Assembly: GCF_026627505.1 (NCBI RefSeq) | Contig: NZ_JAPNLK010000032.1 | Coordinates: 22,516 to 86,515 of the forward strand | Length of the DNA stretch: 64,000 nucleotides | Reading direction: 5' to 3' | DNA from: Streptomyces sp. H27-H5 | GTDB taxonomy: Bacteria; Actinomycetota; Actinomycetes; Streptomycetales; Streptomycetaceae | Part shown: positions 36,208 to 44,057 of the stretch, one piece after another | Layout: the number at the start of each line of letters is the position of its first letter | Position numbering within the stretch: position 1 is the stretch's first letter | The notes under the pieces: model-generated | Database searches by the model: none | What the model saw: the letters and a program-made list of their open reading frames with translations, nothing else | Told to the model about the DNA's origin: nothing | Translations under genes and position numbers: made by a program

Positions 36208-38016
36208 ATGGCCACCCTTCTCGAACCGGCCGACGACCGGCTCGACACCCTGCTGTTGAGACGGTGGGACGGCGCCCCCGAGCGGGTCGCCGTCGTCGAC
36301 GGCGACCGGGAGATCACCGCGGGCGAGCTCCGGGACCGGTGCCTGCGGGTCGCCTCGCTGCTGCGGCGGCGGGGGGCCCGTCCCGGAGACCGGGTGGCGG
36401 TCTACGTGGAGCGCTCCGCGGAGTTCGTGGTGGGCGTGAGCGGCGTGGTCCTCGCCGGCGCCGCCCAGGTCGCGTTCGACGCGAACGACCCGGTGGAACG
36501 CACCCTCGACATGCTGGCCGACTGCCGGCCCCGGCTGCTGATCACCACCGAGGCCCTCCGGTCCCGGCTCCCCGCCGGGCTCGACGTCGAGGTGGTGACG
36601 GTCGAGGAGTGCGCGACCGAGGCGCCGGTCGGCGCGTTCGAGCCGGCCGCCGATCTGGCCGAGCAGCCCGCCGTGGCCATCTACACCTCCGGCTCCACCG
36701 GCCGCCCCAAGGCGTCCCTCATCCCGCACCGGGCGGTCACCAGCCGCCTGAAGGCGCTCCAGCGCGCCCACGGGCTGGGTGAGGACGACCGGATGCTGCA
36801 CCACACCGCGTGCAGCTTCGACATGTTCCTCATCGAGGTGTACTGGCCCCTTATCACCGGTGCCACGATCGTGATCGCCGCGCCGGGACGCCAACGCGAC
36901 GCCGACTACCTCGCGCGGATGATCCGCGAGGCGGACATCACCACCTTCTACTGCGTGGTCTCCCTGCTCGACCTGTTCCTGTCGGCCCGCGGCCCGGAGG
37001 AACGCTTCGACGGGCTGCGCCGGGTCCTCACCGGCGGGGAGCCGCTCGGCCCCGAGCTGGTCCGCCGCTTCCACGCGCGGTCCACCGCGCCGCTCACCAA
37101 CCTGTACGGGCCGAGCGAGTGCACGATCTACTGCACGGCGTGGGTCCCGCCCCGGGACCCGGAGCCGGACACCGTGTACATCGGCTCCGCCATCGAGGAC
37201 ACCACGTTGCGGATCCTCGACGAGGACGGCCGTCCGGTGGCCGACGGGGAGCCGGGCGAGCTGTACATAGGCGGCGCCGGTCTCGCCCTGGGCTACCTCG
37301 ACCGCCCCGAGCTGACGGCCGAGCGGTTCGTCCCGGACCACCTGGGCGATCCCGGCGACCTCCTCTACCGTTCCGGGGACCTCGTGCGGAGCCACCCGGT
37401 GGGCGGGCTGGAGTTCCTCGGCCGGGTGGACCTCCAGGTGAAGGTGCGGGGCTACCGCATCGAGCTCGGTGAGATCGAGGCCGTGGCCCTGCGCGTCCCC
37501 GGGGTCCGCCAGGCGGCCGCGGTCGCCTGCGGGTCCGGCGGCGAGGCGCGCCTGGTCGGCTTCCTGGTGGCCGGGCCGGGCACCGACCCGGAGGCCATCG
37601 CCGCGGCCGTCCGCGAGGCACTGCGTTCCGCGCTGCCGGGGTACATGGTTCCCGCCGCCCTCACCGTGCTGTCGGAGCTGCCGCTGACCGCCAACGGCAA
37701 GCTGGACCGGGCCCTGTTGGCGGACCGGGCCCTGACGGCGCTGCCGGCCACCACGGCGCGGGAGACGCCCGCCGCGGAGGCGGGCGAAGTGGAGAAGCTC
37801 GTCGCCGACGTCTGGTGCCAGGTGCTCGGCCTGCCGGCGATCGGTCTGCACGACGACTTCTTCGACATCGGCGGGGACTCCTTCAAGGTGATCCGTGTGA
37901 CGCGGAAGCTGGAGAAGCTGCTCGGCTTCGAGGTGCCGATGCACCTGGTGTTCGACGAGCCCACCGTCGCGGGGTTCGGCGCCGCCCTCGCCGAGCGGCA
38001 GGAGGAGGAACAGTGA
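36208..38016 (+). CDS. Second free-standing NRPS adenylation-thiolation (A-T) protein
   Basis: This 602-aa protein has an A domain (TSGSTGRPKA near 160, YGPSECT near 300, YRSGDL near 390, ANGKLD near 495) followed by a carrier with GGDS, Ser near 558. With no C domain, it must either start a chain or hold an amino acid for tailoring and later transfer. The pocket reads D-M-I-Y-L-G-L-I-Y by eye and is unassigned. The ATG at 36208 has TGGGAA about 8 nt before it and is preferred; an in-frame ATG at 36193 lacks any ribosome site. It is coupled by a GTGA overlap to the argininosuccinate-synthase-like gene, which suggests that the loaded or precursor amino acid and that ligase belong to the same sub-pathway. 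Confidence 0.9.
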   Translation: MATLLEPADDRLDTLLLRRWDGAPERVAVVDGDREITAGELRDRCLRVASLLRRRGARPGDRVAVYVERSAEFVVGVSGVVLAGAAQVAFDANDPVERTLDMLADCRPRLLITTEALRSRLPAGLDVEVVTVEECATEAPVGAFEPAADLAEQPAVAIYTSGSTGRPKASLIPHRAVTSRLKALQRAHGLGEDDRMLHHTACSFDMFLIEVYWPLITGATIVIAAPGRQRDADYLARMIREADITTFYCVVSLLDLFLSARGPEERFDGLRRVLTGGEPLGPELVRRFHARSTAPLTNLYGPSECTIYCTAWVPPRDPEPDTVYIGSAIEDTTLRILDEDGRPVADGEPGELYIGGAGLALGYLDRPELTAERFVPDHLGDPGDLLYRSGDLVRSHPVGGLEFLGRVDLQVKVRGYRIELGEIEAVALRVPGVRQAAAVACGSGGEARLVGFLVAGPGTDPEAIAAAVREALRSALPGYMVPAALTVLSELPLTANGKLDRALLADRALTALPATTARETPAAEAGEVEKLVADVWCQVLGLPAIGLHDDFFDIGGDSFKVIRVTRKLEKLLGFEVPMHLVFDEPTVAGFGAALAERQEEEQ

Positions 38017-39236
38017 GACCCCGGACCCTGATCCGTTCCTTCGACGACCTCCGCCTCCACGCGCCCGACCTGTCCTCCCCCGTCGTCACCCTCTTCAGCG
38101 GGGGCCTGGACAGCACGTACCTGCTGCTGCGGCTGGTGCGGGCGGGAGTACGGGACGTCCACGCGCTCAGCGTCGACCTCGGCGAGGACGAGAGCAGCGC
38201 GTGCAAGCAGGCGATGGCCGACCAACTCGGCGTCCGGCTGCACCTGGTGGACGCCCGCGAGAGGTTCGCGCAGGAGTACGTCCGCCCCGCGATCGCCGCG
38301 CACGCCGTGTACCTCGACACCCACCCGATCAGCAGCTCCCTGAGCCGGCCGCTGATCGCCGAGATCGCCGTGGACACGGCGCGCGAACTCGGCGCCGGCA
38401 CGGTGCTGCACACCGCGAACCGCTCCCAGAACACCCTGCGCCGGCTCAACGGGGCCTTGGACCTGCTCGGGTTCGCGGGGCGCCACGGCAGCCCGTACGA
38501 CCTGACGCCCGTCGACCGGGACCGGAAGATGCACGAGCTGAAGGAGGCCGGGCTCGACCAGTTGAACGAGCGGCTGGTCAGCGGCGACTCCAACCTGTGG
38601 TGTCGGGAGTTCGAGTCGGGGATCCTCGACGACCCCGAGGACCACGCCGTGCCGGAGGAGCTGTACCGGTGGAGCGTGCCCCGGCCCGGGGCGGGGCCGG
38701 AGGAGATCGAGATCGGGTTCGACCGGGGCCGGCCCGTCTCGGTGGACGGTCGCGCCCTGCCGCTGACGGAGCTCGTCGAGACGCTCAACCGACGGGTCGG
38801 CGCGCACGGCATCGGCCGCTACTCCGGGCTGGAGCACCTGACCGGGGGACAGAAGGTCCTGGAGGTCAGGGAGATGCCGGCGGCGACCCTGCTGCTGCGT
38901 TCCCACCGACACCTGGAGACGGCGACGCTGCCCGCGGAGACCATCAGGGAGAAGATGCACCAGGAGCAGATCTGGGTGCGCGAGGCGCTGGAGGGCCGTT
39001 GGTTCGACGGTCTGCGGCGGGCGAGCCAGGCCTTCGTCGACGTCTGCTCGCAGCGCGTCACCGGCACGGTGCGTTGGCGGCTCGGGGCGGGTACGGCCGT
39101 GACGCGGGCCATCGTCGCGCAGGAGCCGCTCTACCTCCGGGACCGCGAGGCGTGGGAGCACGCCTGCGTCGCCGCGGAGCAGAGCTCCTTCGGCCCGGCT
39201 CGCGAACCGAACCCGGAAAGGGTGTCCCGCACGTGA
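38013..39236 (+). CDS. Argininosuccinate synthase-like (ArgG family) enzyme
   Basis: This 407-aa protein is an N-type ATP pyrophosphatase of ArgG size. It has the ATP loop FSGGLDST near residue 30 and ArgG-like stretches such as TANRSQNTLRRL and SPYDLTPVDR. True ArgG joins citrulline and aspartate with ATP, through an adenylated ureido group. Here the gene sits at the end of an NRPS-PKS operon with overlapping starts (GTGA on both sides), next to an ATP-grasp ligase, and no argininosuccinate lyase gene is in the window. It therefore probably makes a C-N bond in a precursor or tailors the product, for example by amidine or guanidine formation. That is inference. The GTG at 38013 is chosen because upstream codons lie within the A-T gene. 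Confidence 0.82.
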   Translation: MRPRTLIRSFDDLRLHAPDLSSPVVTLFSGGLDSTYLLLRLVRAGVRDVHALSVDLGEDESSACKQAMADQLGVRLHLVDARERFAQEYVRPAIAAHAVYLDTHPISSSLSRPLIAEIAVDTARELGAGTVLHTANRSQNTLRRLNGALDLLGFAGRHGSPYDLTPVDRDRKMHELKEAGLDQLNERLVSGDSNLWCREFESGILDDPEDHAVPEELYRWSVPRPGAGPEEIEIGFDRGRPVSVDGRALPLTELVETLNRRVGAHGIGRYSGLEHLTGGQKVLEVREMPAATLLLRSHRHLETATLPAETIREKMHQEQIWVREALEGRWFDGLRRASQAFVDVCSQRVTGTVRWRLGAGTAVTRAIVAQEPLYLRDREAWEHACVAAEQSSFGPAREPNPERVSRT

Positions 39237-40537
39237 CGCGCACCGACGGCCCCGGGGGCGCGGCGCGGGCCCGGGACCTGCCCGTGTTGGCCGTCGTCTA
39301 CGGGCGCGGCGCGGCCACCCCGCTGGGGCTCCTGGACACGGCGCGGGGGCGCTGCACGGTGGTCTTCCTCGGCGACCTGGGCGATCCCCTGGTCGCCGCG
39401 GACCTGGCACCGGTGTCGAGGAGAACGCGGGTGGTGGACACCCGGGGGCTGACCGAGGAGCAACTGTGCGCGCTCGTCGTCGGGTTGGGGCCCGACGGGG
39501 TGGTGACGTTCAGCGATTCGCTGCTCCGGGCGACCGCGGTGGTGGCGAAGGCGTGCGGTCTGCCGTTCCACAAACCCGACACCGCGGACGTGTTGGTGGA
39601 CAAGTTCCGCCAGCGCGAGGCCCTGGCGTCGGCCGGGGTCCAGAGCACCGTGTGCCGGCTGATCCGCTCCGCCGGTGACCTCGCCCCGGCGCTGGCGGCG
39701 ACCGGGCTGCCGGCGGTCGTCAAGCCGCGGGCCGGGTGCAGCAGCACGGACACCTGCCGGGTGGACAGCGCGGAGGAACTCGCCGCACGGTACGCGGAGT
39801 TCACCGACGGGGTGGCGGAGCCCCGCGCGTACGTACTGGAGGAGTACCTGGTCGGCGACCCCTCGGCGGTGGGGGATTTCTGGGGCGACTACGTGTCGGT
39901 CGAGTCGGTGACCCGGGAGGGTGACACGAGGACGGCGGGGGTCACGGGCAAGTTGCCCCTGGCGTACCCCTTCCGGGAGACCGGCCTGTTCGTTCCGGCC
40001 GAGCTTCCCGAGGACCTCGTCGCGCAGGTGGTCCGGCTGGAGCGGCGGGCGTTGCGGGCGCTGGGCGTCCGCGAGGGGGTGACCCACACGGAGATCAAGT
40101 TCACGCCGGAGGGTCCCCGGGTGATCGAGGTCAACGGACGCATCGGCGGCGGCATCTCGGACATCCTGAAGCGTTCGTCGGGAGTCGACCTGCTGGCCCA
40201 CGCCGTCGAGTCGGCGCTGGGTGCCTTCGACCCGCCCGAGCCGGTGCTCGGGCTCGCCGGAGCCGACCGCAGGGTCGCCTTCCAGTACCTCGTGTCCCCG
40301 CCGTCGGACGCCTGTGTGCCGGGCGGGGACGAACTCCTCGACGACCTCTACGACATCCCCGGCGTCGAGCTGGTGGACGTCGTCATCGACCCGGGGTGGC
40401 GGGCCGACTGGCGGGCGGGGACCGAGTGGATCCTGGGGACGGTCTACGGCTCGGTCCCCGGGTTCGCCGAGCTGCGGGTCACCCTCAAGGCGGTCCAGGA
40501 CCGGATGGGCGCCTTCTGGTCCGAGGTGGAGGGCTGA
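39233..40537 (+). CDS. ATP-grasp carboxylate-amine ligase-like protein
   Basis: This 434-aa protein has an ATP-grasp fold. An N-terminal Rossmann-like part (1-110) is followed by the ATP-binding core with VDKFRQREAL, VVKPRAGCSSTDT and the metal-binding EIKFTPEGPRVIEVNGRIGGG region (its Glu and Asn near 290-305). These enzymes activate a carboxylate as acyl phosphate and join it to an amine, as in dipeptide ligases. It is the last gene of the biosynthetic series, coupled to the ArgG-like gene by a GTGA overlap, and followed by a strong hairpin at 40589. It may attach an amino acid to the precursor or product outside the NRPS. The substrate is unknown. Longer upstream reading in this frame is within the ArgG-like gene. 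Confidence 0.85.
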   Translation: MTRTDGPGGAARARDLPVLAVVYGRGAATPLGLLDTARGRCTVVFLGDLGDPLVAADLAPVSRRTRVVDTRGLTEEQLCALVVGLGPDGVVTFSDSLLRATAVVAKACGLPFHKPDTADVLVDKFRQREALASAGVQSTVCRLIRSAGDLAPALAATGLPAVVKPRAGCSSTDTCRVDSAEELAARYAEFTDGVAEPRAYVLEEYLVGDPSAVGDFWGDYVSVESVTREGDTRTAGVTGKLPLAYPFRETGLFVPAELPEDLVAQVVRLERRALRALGVREGVTHTEIKFTPEGPRVIEVNGRIGGGISDILKRSSGVDLLAHAVESALGAFDPPEPVLGLAGADRRVAFQYLVSPPSDACVPGGDELLDDLYDIPGVELVDVVIDPGWRADWRAGTEWILGTVYGSVPGFAELRVTLKAVQDRMGAFWSEVEG

Positions 40538-40588
40538 CACCGGCCCGTCCGGGCGGAGTCGGCCGGGCCGCGGCCGGCCCGCACGATC

Positions 40589-40616
40589 GGGGCCGCCCCT
40601 TCGCGCGGGCGGCCCC
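40589..40616. terminator. Hairpin terminator closing the biosynthetic operon
   Basis: A perfect 10-bp stem (GGGGCCGCCC at 40589-40598, complement at 40607-40616) with an 8-nt loop separates convergent genes ending at 40537 (+) and 40623 (-). It should act in both directions and marks the likely right edge of the NRPS-PKS transcription unit. Confidence 0.72.
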
Positions 40617-40622
40617 CGGCGA

Positions 40623-41798
40623 TCAGGCGCCTCGCGCCGGGCGGCCCACCCAGTCCAGGCACAGCACCGTGGCGTCGTCGGTGGACTCGACGCCGGCGCC
40701 CCGGTGGCCCGCGAGGTGTTCCAGGATCGCCCCCGGCACCTGGGAGGGCGGCAGCAGGCGGGTGCTGGTGACGGCCCGGGCGAGTGCGCGCGTGCTGTAG
40801 CTCTCGCCGCCCGGCGAGGCCACGTCGTAGACCCCGTCGCTCGCGAAGATCAGCCGGTCCCCCGGCTCGGCCCGGAAGTCCTGGCAGGTGTAGACCGTGT
40901 CCTCGAACATGCCGAGGGGCAGCTGCGCCTCCAGCTCCACGGTCTCGACGTTGCCGTCGCGCAACCGCCAGACCTTCGGCGACCCGGCGTCGACGATCTC
41001 GACGCGCCCCGTGTCCAGGTGGAAGTCGAGCAGGAGCATCGCCAGATGGCGCTCGCCCCGGTACTGCCCGTAGACCGCCTGGTCGGCGAGGGAGGCCTGG
41101 TCCACCAGGCCGAGCCCGGCGCGGCGCGCGTTGCGCACGGCGTTGACCGCCAGGTTCGTCAGCAGCGCGGCGTCGATCCCGTCGCCCATGCCGTTGTTGA
41201 CGCCCAGGAACAGGTGGTCGGCCGAGGTCGACCAGTCGAAGCTGTCGCCGTAGATGGCGTAGGCGGGCTCCAGCTGTGCGCCGAGGCTGTACTCGGGGCG
41301 GGCGCAGGAGCGGCCGGGGAGCAGCTGCCACTGCATCTCGGCGGCGAGGGTCAGCCGGTCCGTGCGCCGTGCCTGACGGAAGAGGTCGGTGTCCCGTTCG
41401 GCGACGAGGAGCTCGTGGGCGAGCGCGTCGGCCACGAGCCCCAACTCGTCCCCGATCTCGGGCGTACGGGCGGCCCGGGGCAACGTGACGCTCAGCACTC
41501 CGAGCCGGTCGCCGCGCACGCTCACCGGCAGGTGGACGGTGACCCGCTCGCCGCCGTCCACGAGGTACGGCTCCTGGGCGCCGAAGGCCCGGCCGGGGGC
41601 CGTGGAGTACACCGACACCGGCTCGGCGTGGTGCGGCGGCGTGGTCAGGGGCTGCAGCCGGGTCATGGCGTAGTCGGCCAGCAGCAGCTCGACGGACAGC
41701 GCTCCGTGACGTGCGACCAGCAGCGCGCGGATCTCGTCGAGCAGCTCGTGGGGTGCCGCGGCGCGCAGGATGCGCTCCACCGAATCACTTGGGGGCAC
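40623..41798 (-). CDS. SpoIIE/RsbU-type PP2C serine phosphatase with N-terminal sensor-like region
   Basis: The protein is about 391 aa. The N-terminal 140 residues look like a GAF-type sensor region (no clear motif). The rest is a PP2C phosphatase of the SpoIIE/RsbU class: LAAEMQWQLLPG, a GDSFDW-like strand in place of the usual GGDFYD, GMGDGIDAALLTNLAV, FASDGVYD and STDDATVL. Such enzymes dephosphorylate STAS-domain antagonists and so free sigma factors or other partners. The GTG at 41798 is preferred, with GAGGAGAGG upstream, although the spacing is long; the true start could be a few codons away. It is convergent with the biosynthetic operon and divergent from the MarR gene. The phosphatase class is clear; the input signal is not. 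Confidence 0.85.
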   Translation of the reverse strand: MPPSDSVERILRAAAPHELLDEIRALLVARHGALSVELLLADYAMTRLQPLTTPPHHAEPVSVYSTAPGRAFGAQEPYLVDGGERVTVHLPVSVRGDRLGVLSVTLPRAARTPEIGDELGLVADALAHELLVAERDTDLFRQARRTDRLTLAAEMQWQLLPGRSCARPEYSLGAQLEPAYAIYGDSFDWSTSADHLFLGVNNGMGDGIDAALLTNLAVNAVRNARRAGLGLVDQASLADQAVYGQYRGERHLAMLLLDFHLDTGRVEIVDAGSPKVWRLRDGNVETVELEAQLPLGMFEDTVYTCQDFRAEPGDRLIFASDGVYDVASPGGESYSTRALARAVTSTRLLPPSQVPGAILEHLAGHRGAGVESTDDATVLCLDWVGRPARGA

Positions 41799-42007
41799 GG
41801 GGTGCGGCCTGCCTCTCCTCTTCGTGGGTGTGGACGCGATGTGTGCATCCGGTAGAGGAGTGTCACACGCGTCGCGGGCCCGGGCGTACCGGTGCGCCGC
41901 CAACCCCGCCCCGGGCGCCGGGTTCCGGGCCGGACGGGCGTGGCGCGCCGTTCCTCGGCCGTGTCGGGCGGGACCGGGCGGAAGCGACATCAGGGGCGTG
42001 ACGGTGG

Positions 42008-42013
42008 CAGAGT
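42008..42013 (+). promoter_or_regulatory. Candidate -10 box of a leaderless marR transcript
   Basis: CAGAGT lies exactly 7 nt before the ATG at 42021. The same layout (TAnnnT-like hexamer, 6-7 nt, start codon) is seen at 47432, 54707 and 63939 in this window. No convincing -35 is seen. Confidence 0.35.
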
Positions 42014-42020
42014 GGGCCTC

Positions 42021-42599
42021 ATGCCCCCTCTCGACGGTCCCCCCGGCACGGAAGCGCGTGCTTCCGTGACGATCGGCGCGGTCGCGGAGCTCCTCGAAGT
42101 GCTGCTGGCGCGCGGCCAGGACGCCACGACCCCCGCCATATCGCCGTCGCAGCTGCGCGCGCTGCTCGTCGTGGAGCAGTTCGAGGGCATCAACCTGCGC
42201 ACCCTGGGCGCGATGCTCGGCTCCCGACCGCCGTCCGTGACGCGTCTGTGCGACCGGATGGAGGCCATGGGGTTGCTGACGCGCTCGCGCAGCCGGACCA
42301 GCGGGCGCGAGGTCGAGCTGTACCCGACCCGGCAGGGCCGGGCGTTGCTGGACGAGTACCGGGCGATTCGGTTGCGGGAGCTGTCCGCGGTGCTCGACCG
42401 GATGGAGCCGGCGGCGATCGAGGCACTGGTCGTGGGTCTGACGGGGGTGCGGCAGGCGGCGGAGGACCTCGCCGCGGGGGCGCGAGCGGCGGCCGCCGGG
42501 GCGCCGGTGGCCGCGCACGGGGCCGCCGACCGGGCGCGGGCCGTACGGGGAGCGGGTATCGGACCGTCGCGGACCACCCGACTGTCCGACACGGCCTGA
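42021..42599 (+). CDS. MarR family transcriptional regulator
   Basis: This 192-aa cytoplasmic DNA-binding protein has a winged helix-turn-helix (SPSQLRALLVVEQFEGINLRTL region, then RPPSVTRLCDRMEAMGLL as the recognition part and RSGREVEL-like wing). The C-terminus is an Ala-rich tail of about 40 residues. MarR proteins usually bind as dimers to palindromes near their own gene or a neighbour and respond to small molecules. The ATG at 42021 sits 7 nt after CAGAGT (42008-42013), the spacing of leaderless Streptomyces genes; a GTG at 42066 is an alternative start. A perfect inverted repeat follows at 42634-42661, a possible target. Confidence 0.85.
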   Translation: MPPLDGPPGTEARASVTIGAVAELLEVLLARGQDATTPAISPSQLRALLVVEQFEGINLRTLGAMLGSRPPSVTRLCDRMEAMGLLTRSRSRTSGREVELYPTRQGRALLDEYRAIRLRELSAVLDRMEPAAIEALVVGLTGVRQAAEDLAAGARAAAAGAPVAAHGAADRARAVRGAGIGPSRTTRLSDTA

Positions 42600-42633
42600 G
42601 GTCCTCGCGACGGGCGGGCGACGGATCCGGGCG

Positions 42634-42661
42634 ACTGGTCAGACCCGGATGATTGACCAGT
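42634..42661. promoter_or_regulatory. Candidate operator: ACTGGTCA inverted repeat
   Basis: ACTGGTCA (42634-42641) and TGACCAGT (42654-42661) form a perfect 8-bp inverted repeat with a 12-nt spacer, in an unusually A+T-rich stretch between the MarR gene and the receiver-phosphatase gene. The 20-bp centre-to-centre spacing suits a dimeric regulator. It overlaps TTGACC (42653-42658), a possible -35. It could instead be a weak hairpin terminator of the MarR gene. Confidence 0.45.
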
Positions 42662-42764
42662 TAAAATATTGCCCGATGGCAAATGATCGCTCTAGTCTCG
42701 CTCCGGACGCACCAGGCGCCCGTCGGGCCTGCGCATTGTGTGGCGAGAGGGGAAAAGCAACGCC

Positions 42765-44057
42765 ATGGGGAGCGCTCTCGGCCTGGGGTCCTCGCACCCT
42801 GCCGACAACCCGCCACCGCTGTCACACACAGTGGTGAGCCCGGCTCGGCAGGCCACGTCGATCGAGGAGGACCGCTCCCGCGCGCTGTGGAGCGGCCTTC
42901 CCCCGCGCGTCCTGCTCATCGAGGACGACGAGGGCGACGCCCTCCTCGTCGAGGAGCTGGTCGCGGACAGCGGGGTCGACGTCCGACTCGGTCGCGCGGG
43001 CTCCCTCGCGGAGGCCCTGCCCCGGCTGAAGGGCGAGGCGCCGCAGTGCGTCCTGCTGGACCTGCACCTGCCCGACGCCCACGGACTCGACGCCCTCAAC
43101 AAGGTGCTGGCCAACGCCGCCGAGGCCGCCGTGGTCGTCCTCACCGGCCTCTCCGAGGAGCAGGCCGGTCTCGCCGCCGTCGCGGCGGGGGCCCAGGACT
43201 ACCTGGTCAAGGGCCGCCTGGAGCCCGACGTCTTCATGCGCGCCATCCGGTACGCGATCCAGCGCAAGCACACGGAACTCGCGGCGGCCTCCCTCCAGGC
43301 GAGCAGGCTGCGCGCGGAGGAGAACTCCCGACTGGAACGCGGCCTGCTGCCCACGCCGCTCCTGCTGGACGACACCGTCGCCGTCTGTGCCCGCTACCGG
43401 CCCGGTCGGGCCCAGGCGCTCCTCGGCGGCGACTTCTACGACGTCGTCCAGACACCGGACGGGGCGACGCACGCCGTCGTCGGTGACGTCTCGGGGCACG
43501 GCCCGGACGAGGCGGCGCTGGGCGTGTGCCTGCGGGTGGCGTGGCGGGCGTTCGTCATGGCCGGCGCGCGCGGTCAGGACCTTCTGGAACTGTTGGAGAA
43601 GATCCTGGTCGCCGAGCGTTCCGGGCCCGAGATCTTCGCCACCCTCATCGCGGTCACCCGGCCGGCGGGAGCACCGCACATCAGCGTGCAGCGGGCCGGC
43701 CACCCCGGCTTCCTGGTGCGCTCCTCGGCGGGCGTGCGCCTGGAAGAGGTGCCCGGCGGACCCGCCCTGGGCATCGTGCCCGACTGGGACACCCGGTGGC
43801 CCGTCGTCCGGGTCCCCGTCGAGAACGCGGGGGCCGTGATGCTCTTCACGGACGGCCTGATCGAGGGCAGGATCGGCTCCGGCTCGGACCGCCTCGACGA
43901 GGACGGGTTGCTGGACATCGCCCGCCGACACAACGACCTGCCCGCCGACGCCTTCGTCGACACCCTGATCCACACCGCCCAGAGCCTCGCCGCGCACAGC
44001 GGGGGGCTGGCCGACGACGTCGCCGTACTCCACCTCGAATGGAACACCTCCTTGTGA
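42765..44057 (+). CDS. Response regulator receiver fused to SpoIIE-type PP2C phosphatase
   Basis: This 430-aa protein has a receiver domain (48-165: LLIEDDEGDA acidic pair, phospho-acceptor Asp near 99 in LLDLHLP, Lys in LVKGR), a short coiled linker (about 170-195), then a PP2C SpoIIE/RsbU domain with GGDFYDVV, GDVSGHGPDEAALG, LFTDGLIEG and LADDVAVL. The architecture matches RssB/RsbU-like proteins in which phosphorylation of the receiver controls the phosphatase acting on a STAS protein. The STAS gene at 46276 is a natural substrate and the kinase at 44054 a natural partner. The ATG at 42765 follows GAGAGGGGAAAAG; a GTG at 42738 is possible. The stop overlaps the kinase start. Confidence 0.9.
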   Translation: MGSALGLGSSHPADNPPPLSHTVVSPARQATSIEEDRSRALWSGLPPRVLLIEDDEGDALLVEELVADSGVDVRLGRAGSLAEALPRLKGEAPQCVLLDLHLPDAHGLDALNKVLANAAEAAVVVLTGLSEEQAGLAAVAAGAQDYLVKGRLEPDVFMRAIRYAIQRKHTELAAASLQASRLRAEENSRLERGLLPTPLLLDDTVAVCARYRPGRAQALLGGDFYDVVQTPDGATHAVVGDVSGHGPDEAALGVCLRVAWRAFVMAGARGQDLLELLEKILVAERSGPEIFATLIAVTRPAGAPHISVQRAGHPGFLVRSSAGVRLEEVPGGPALGIVPDWDTRWPVVRVPVENAGAVMLFTDGLIEGRIGSGSDRLDEDGLLDIARRHNDLPADAFVDTLIHTAQSLAAHSGGLADDVAVLHLEWNTSL

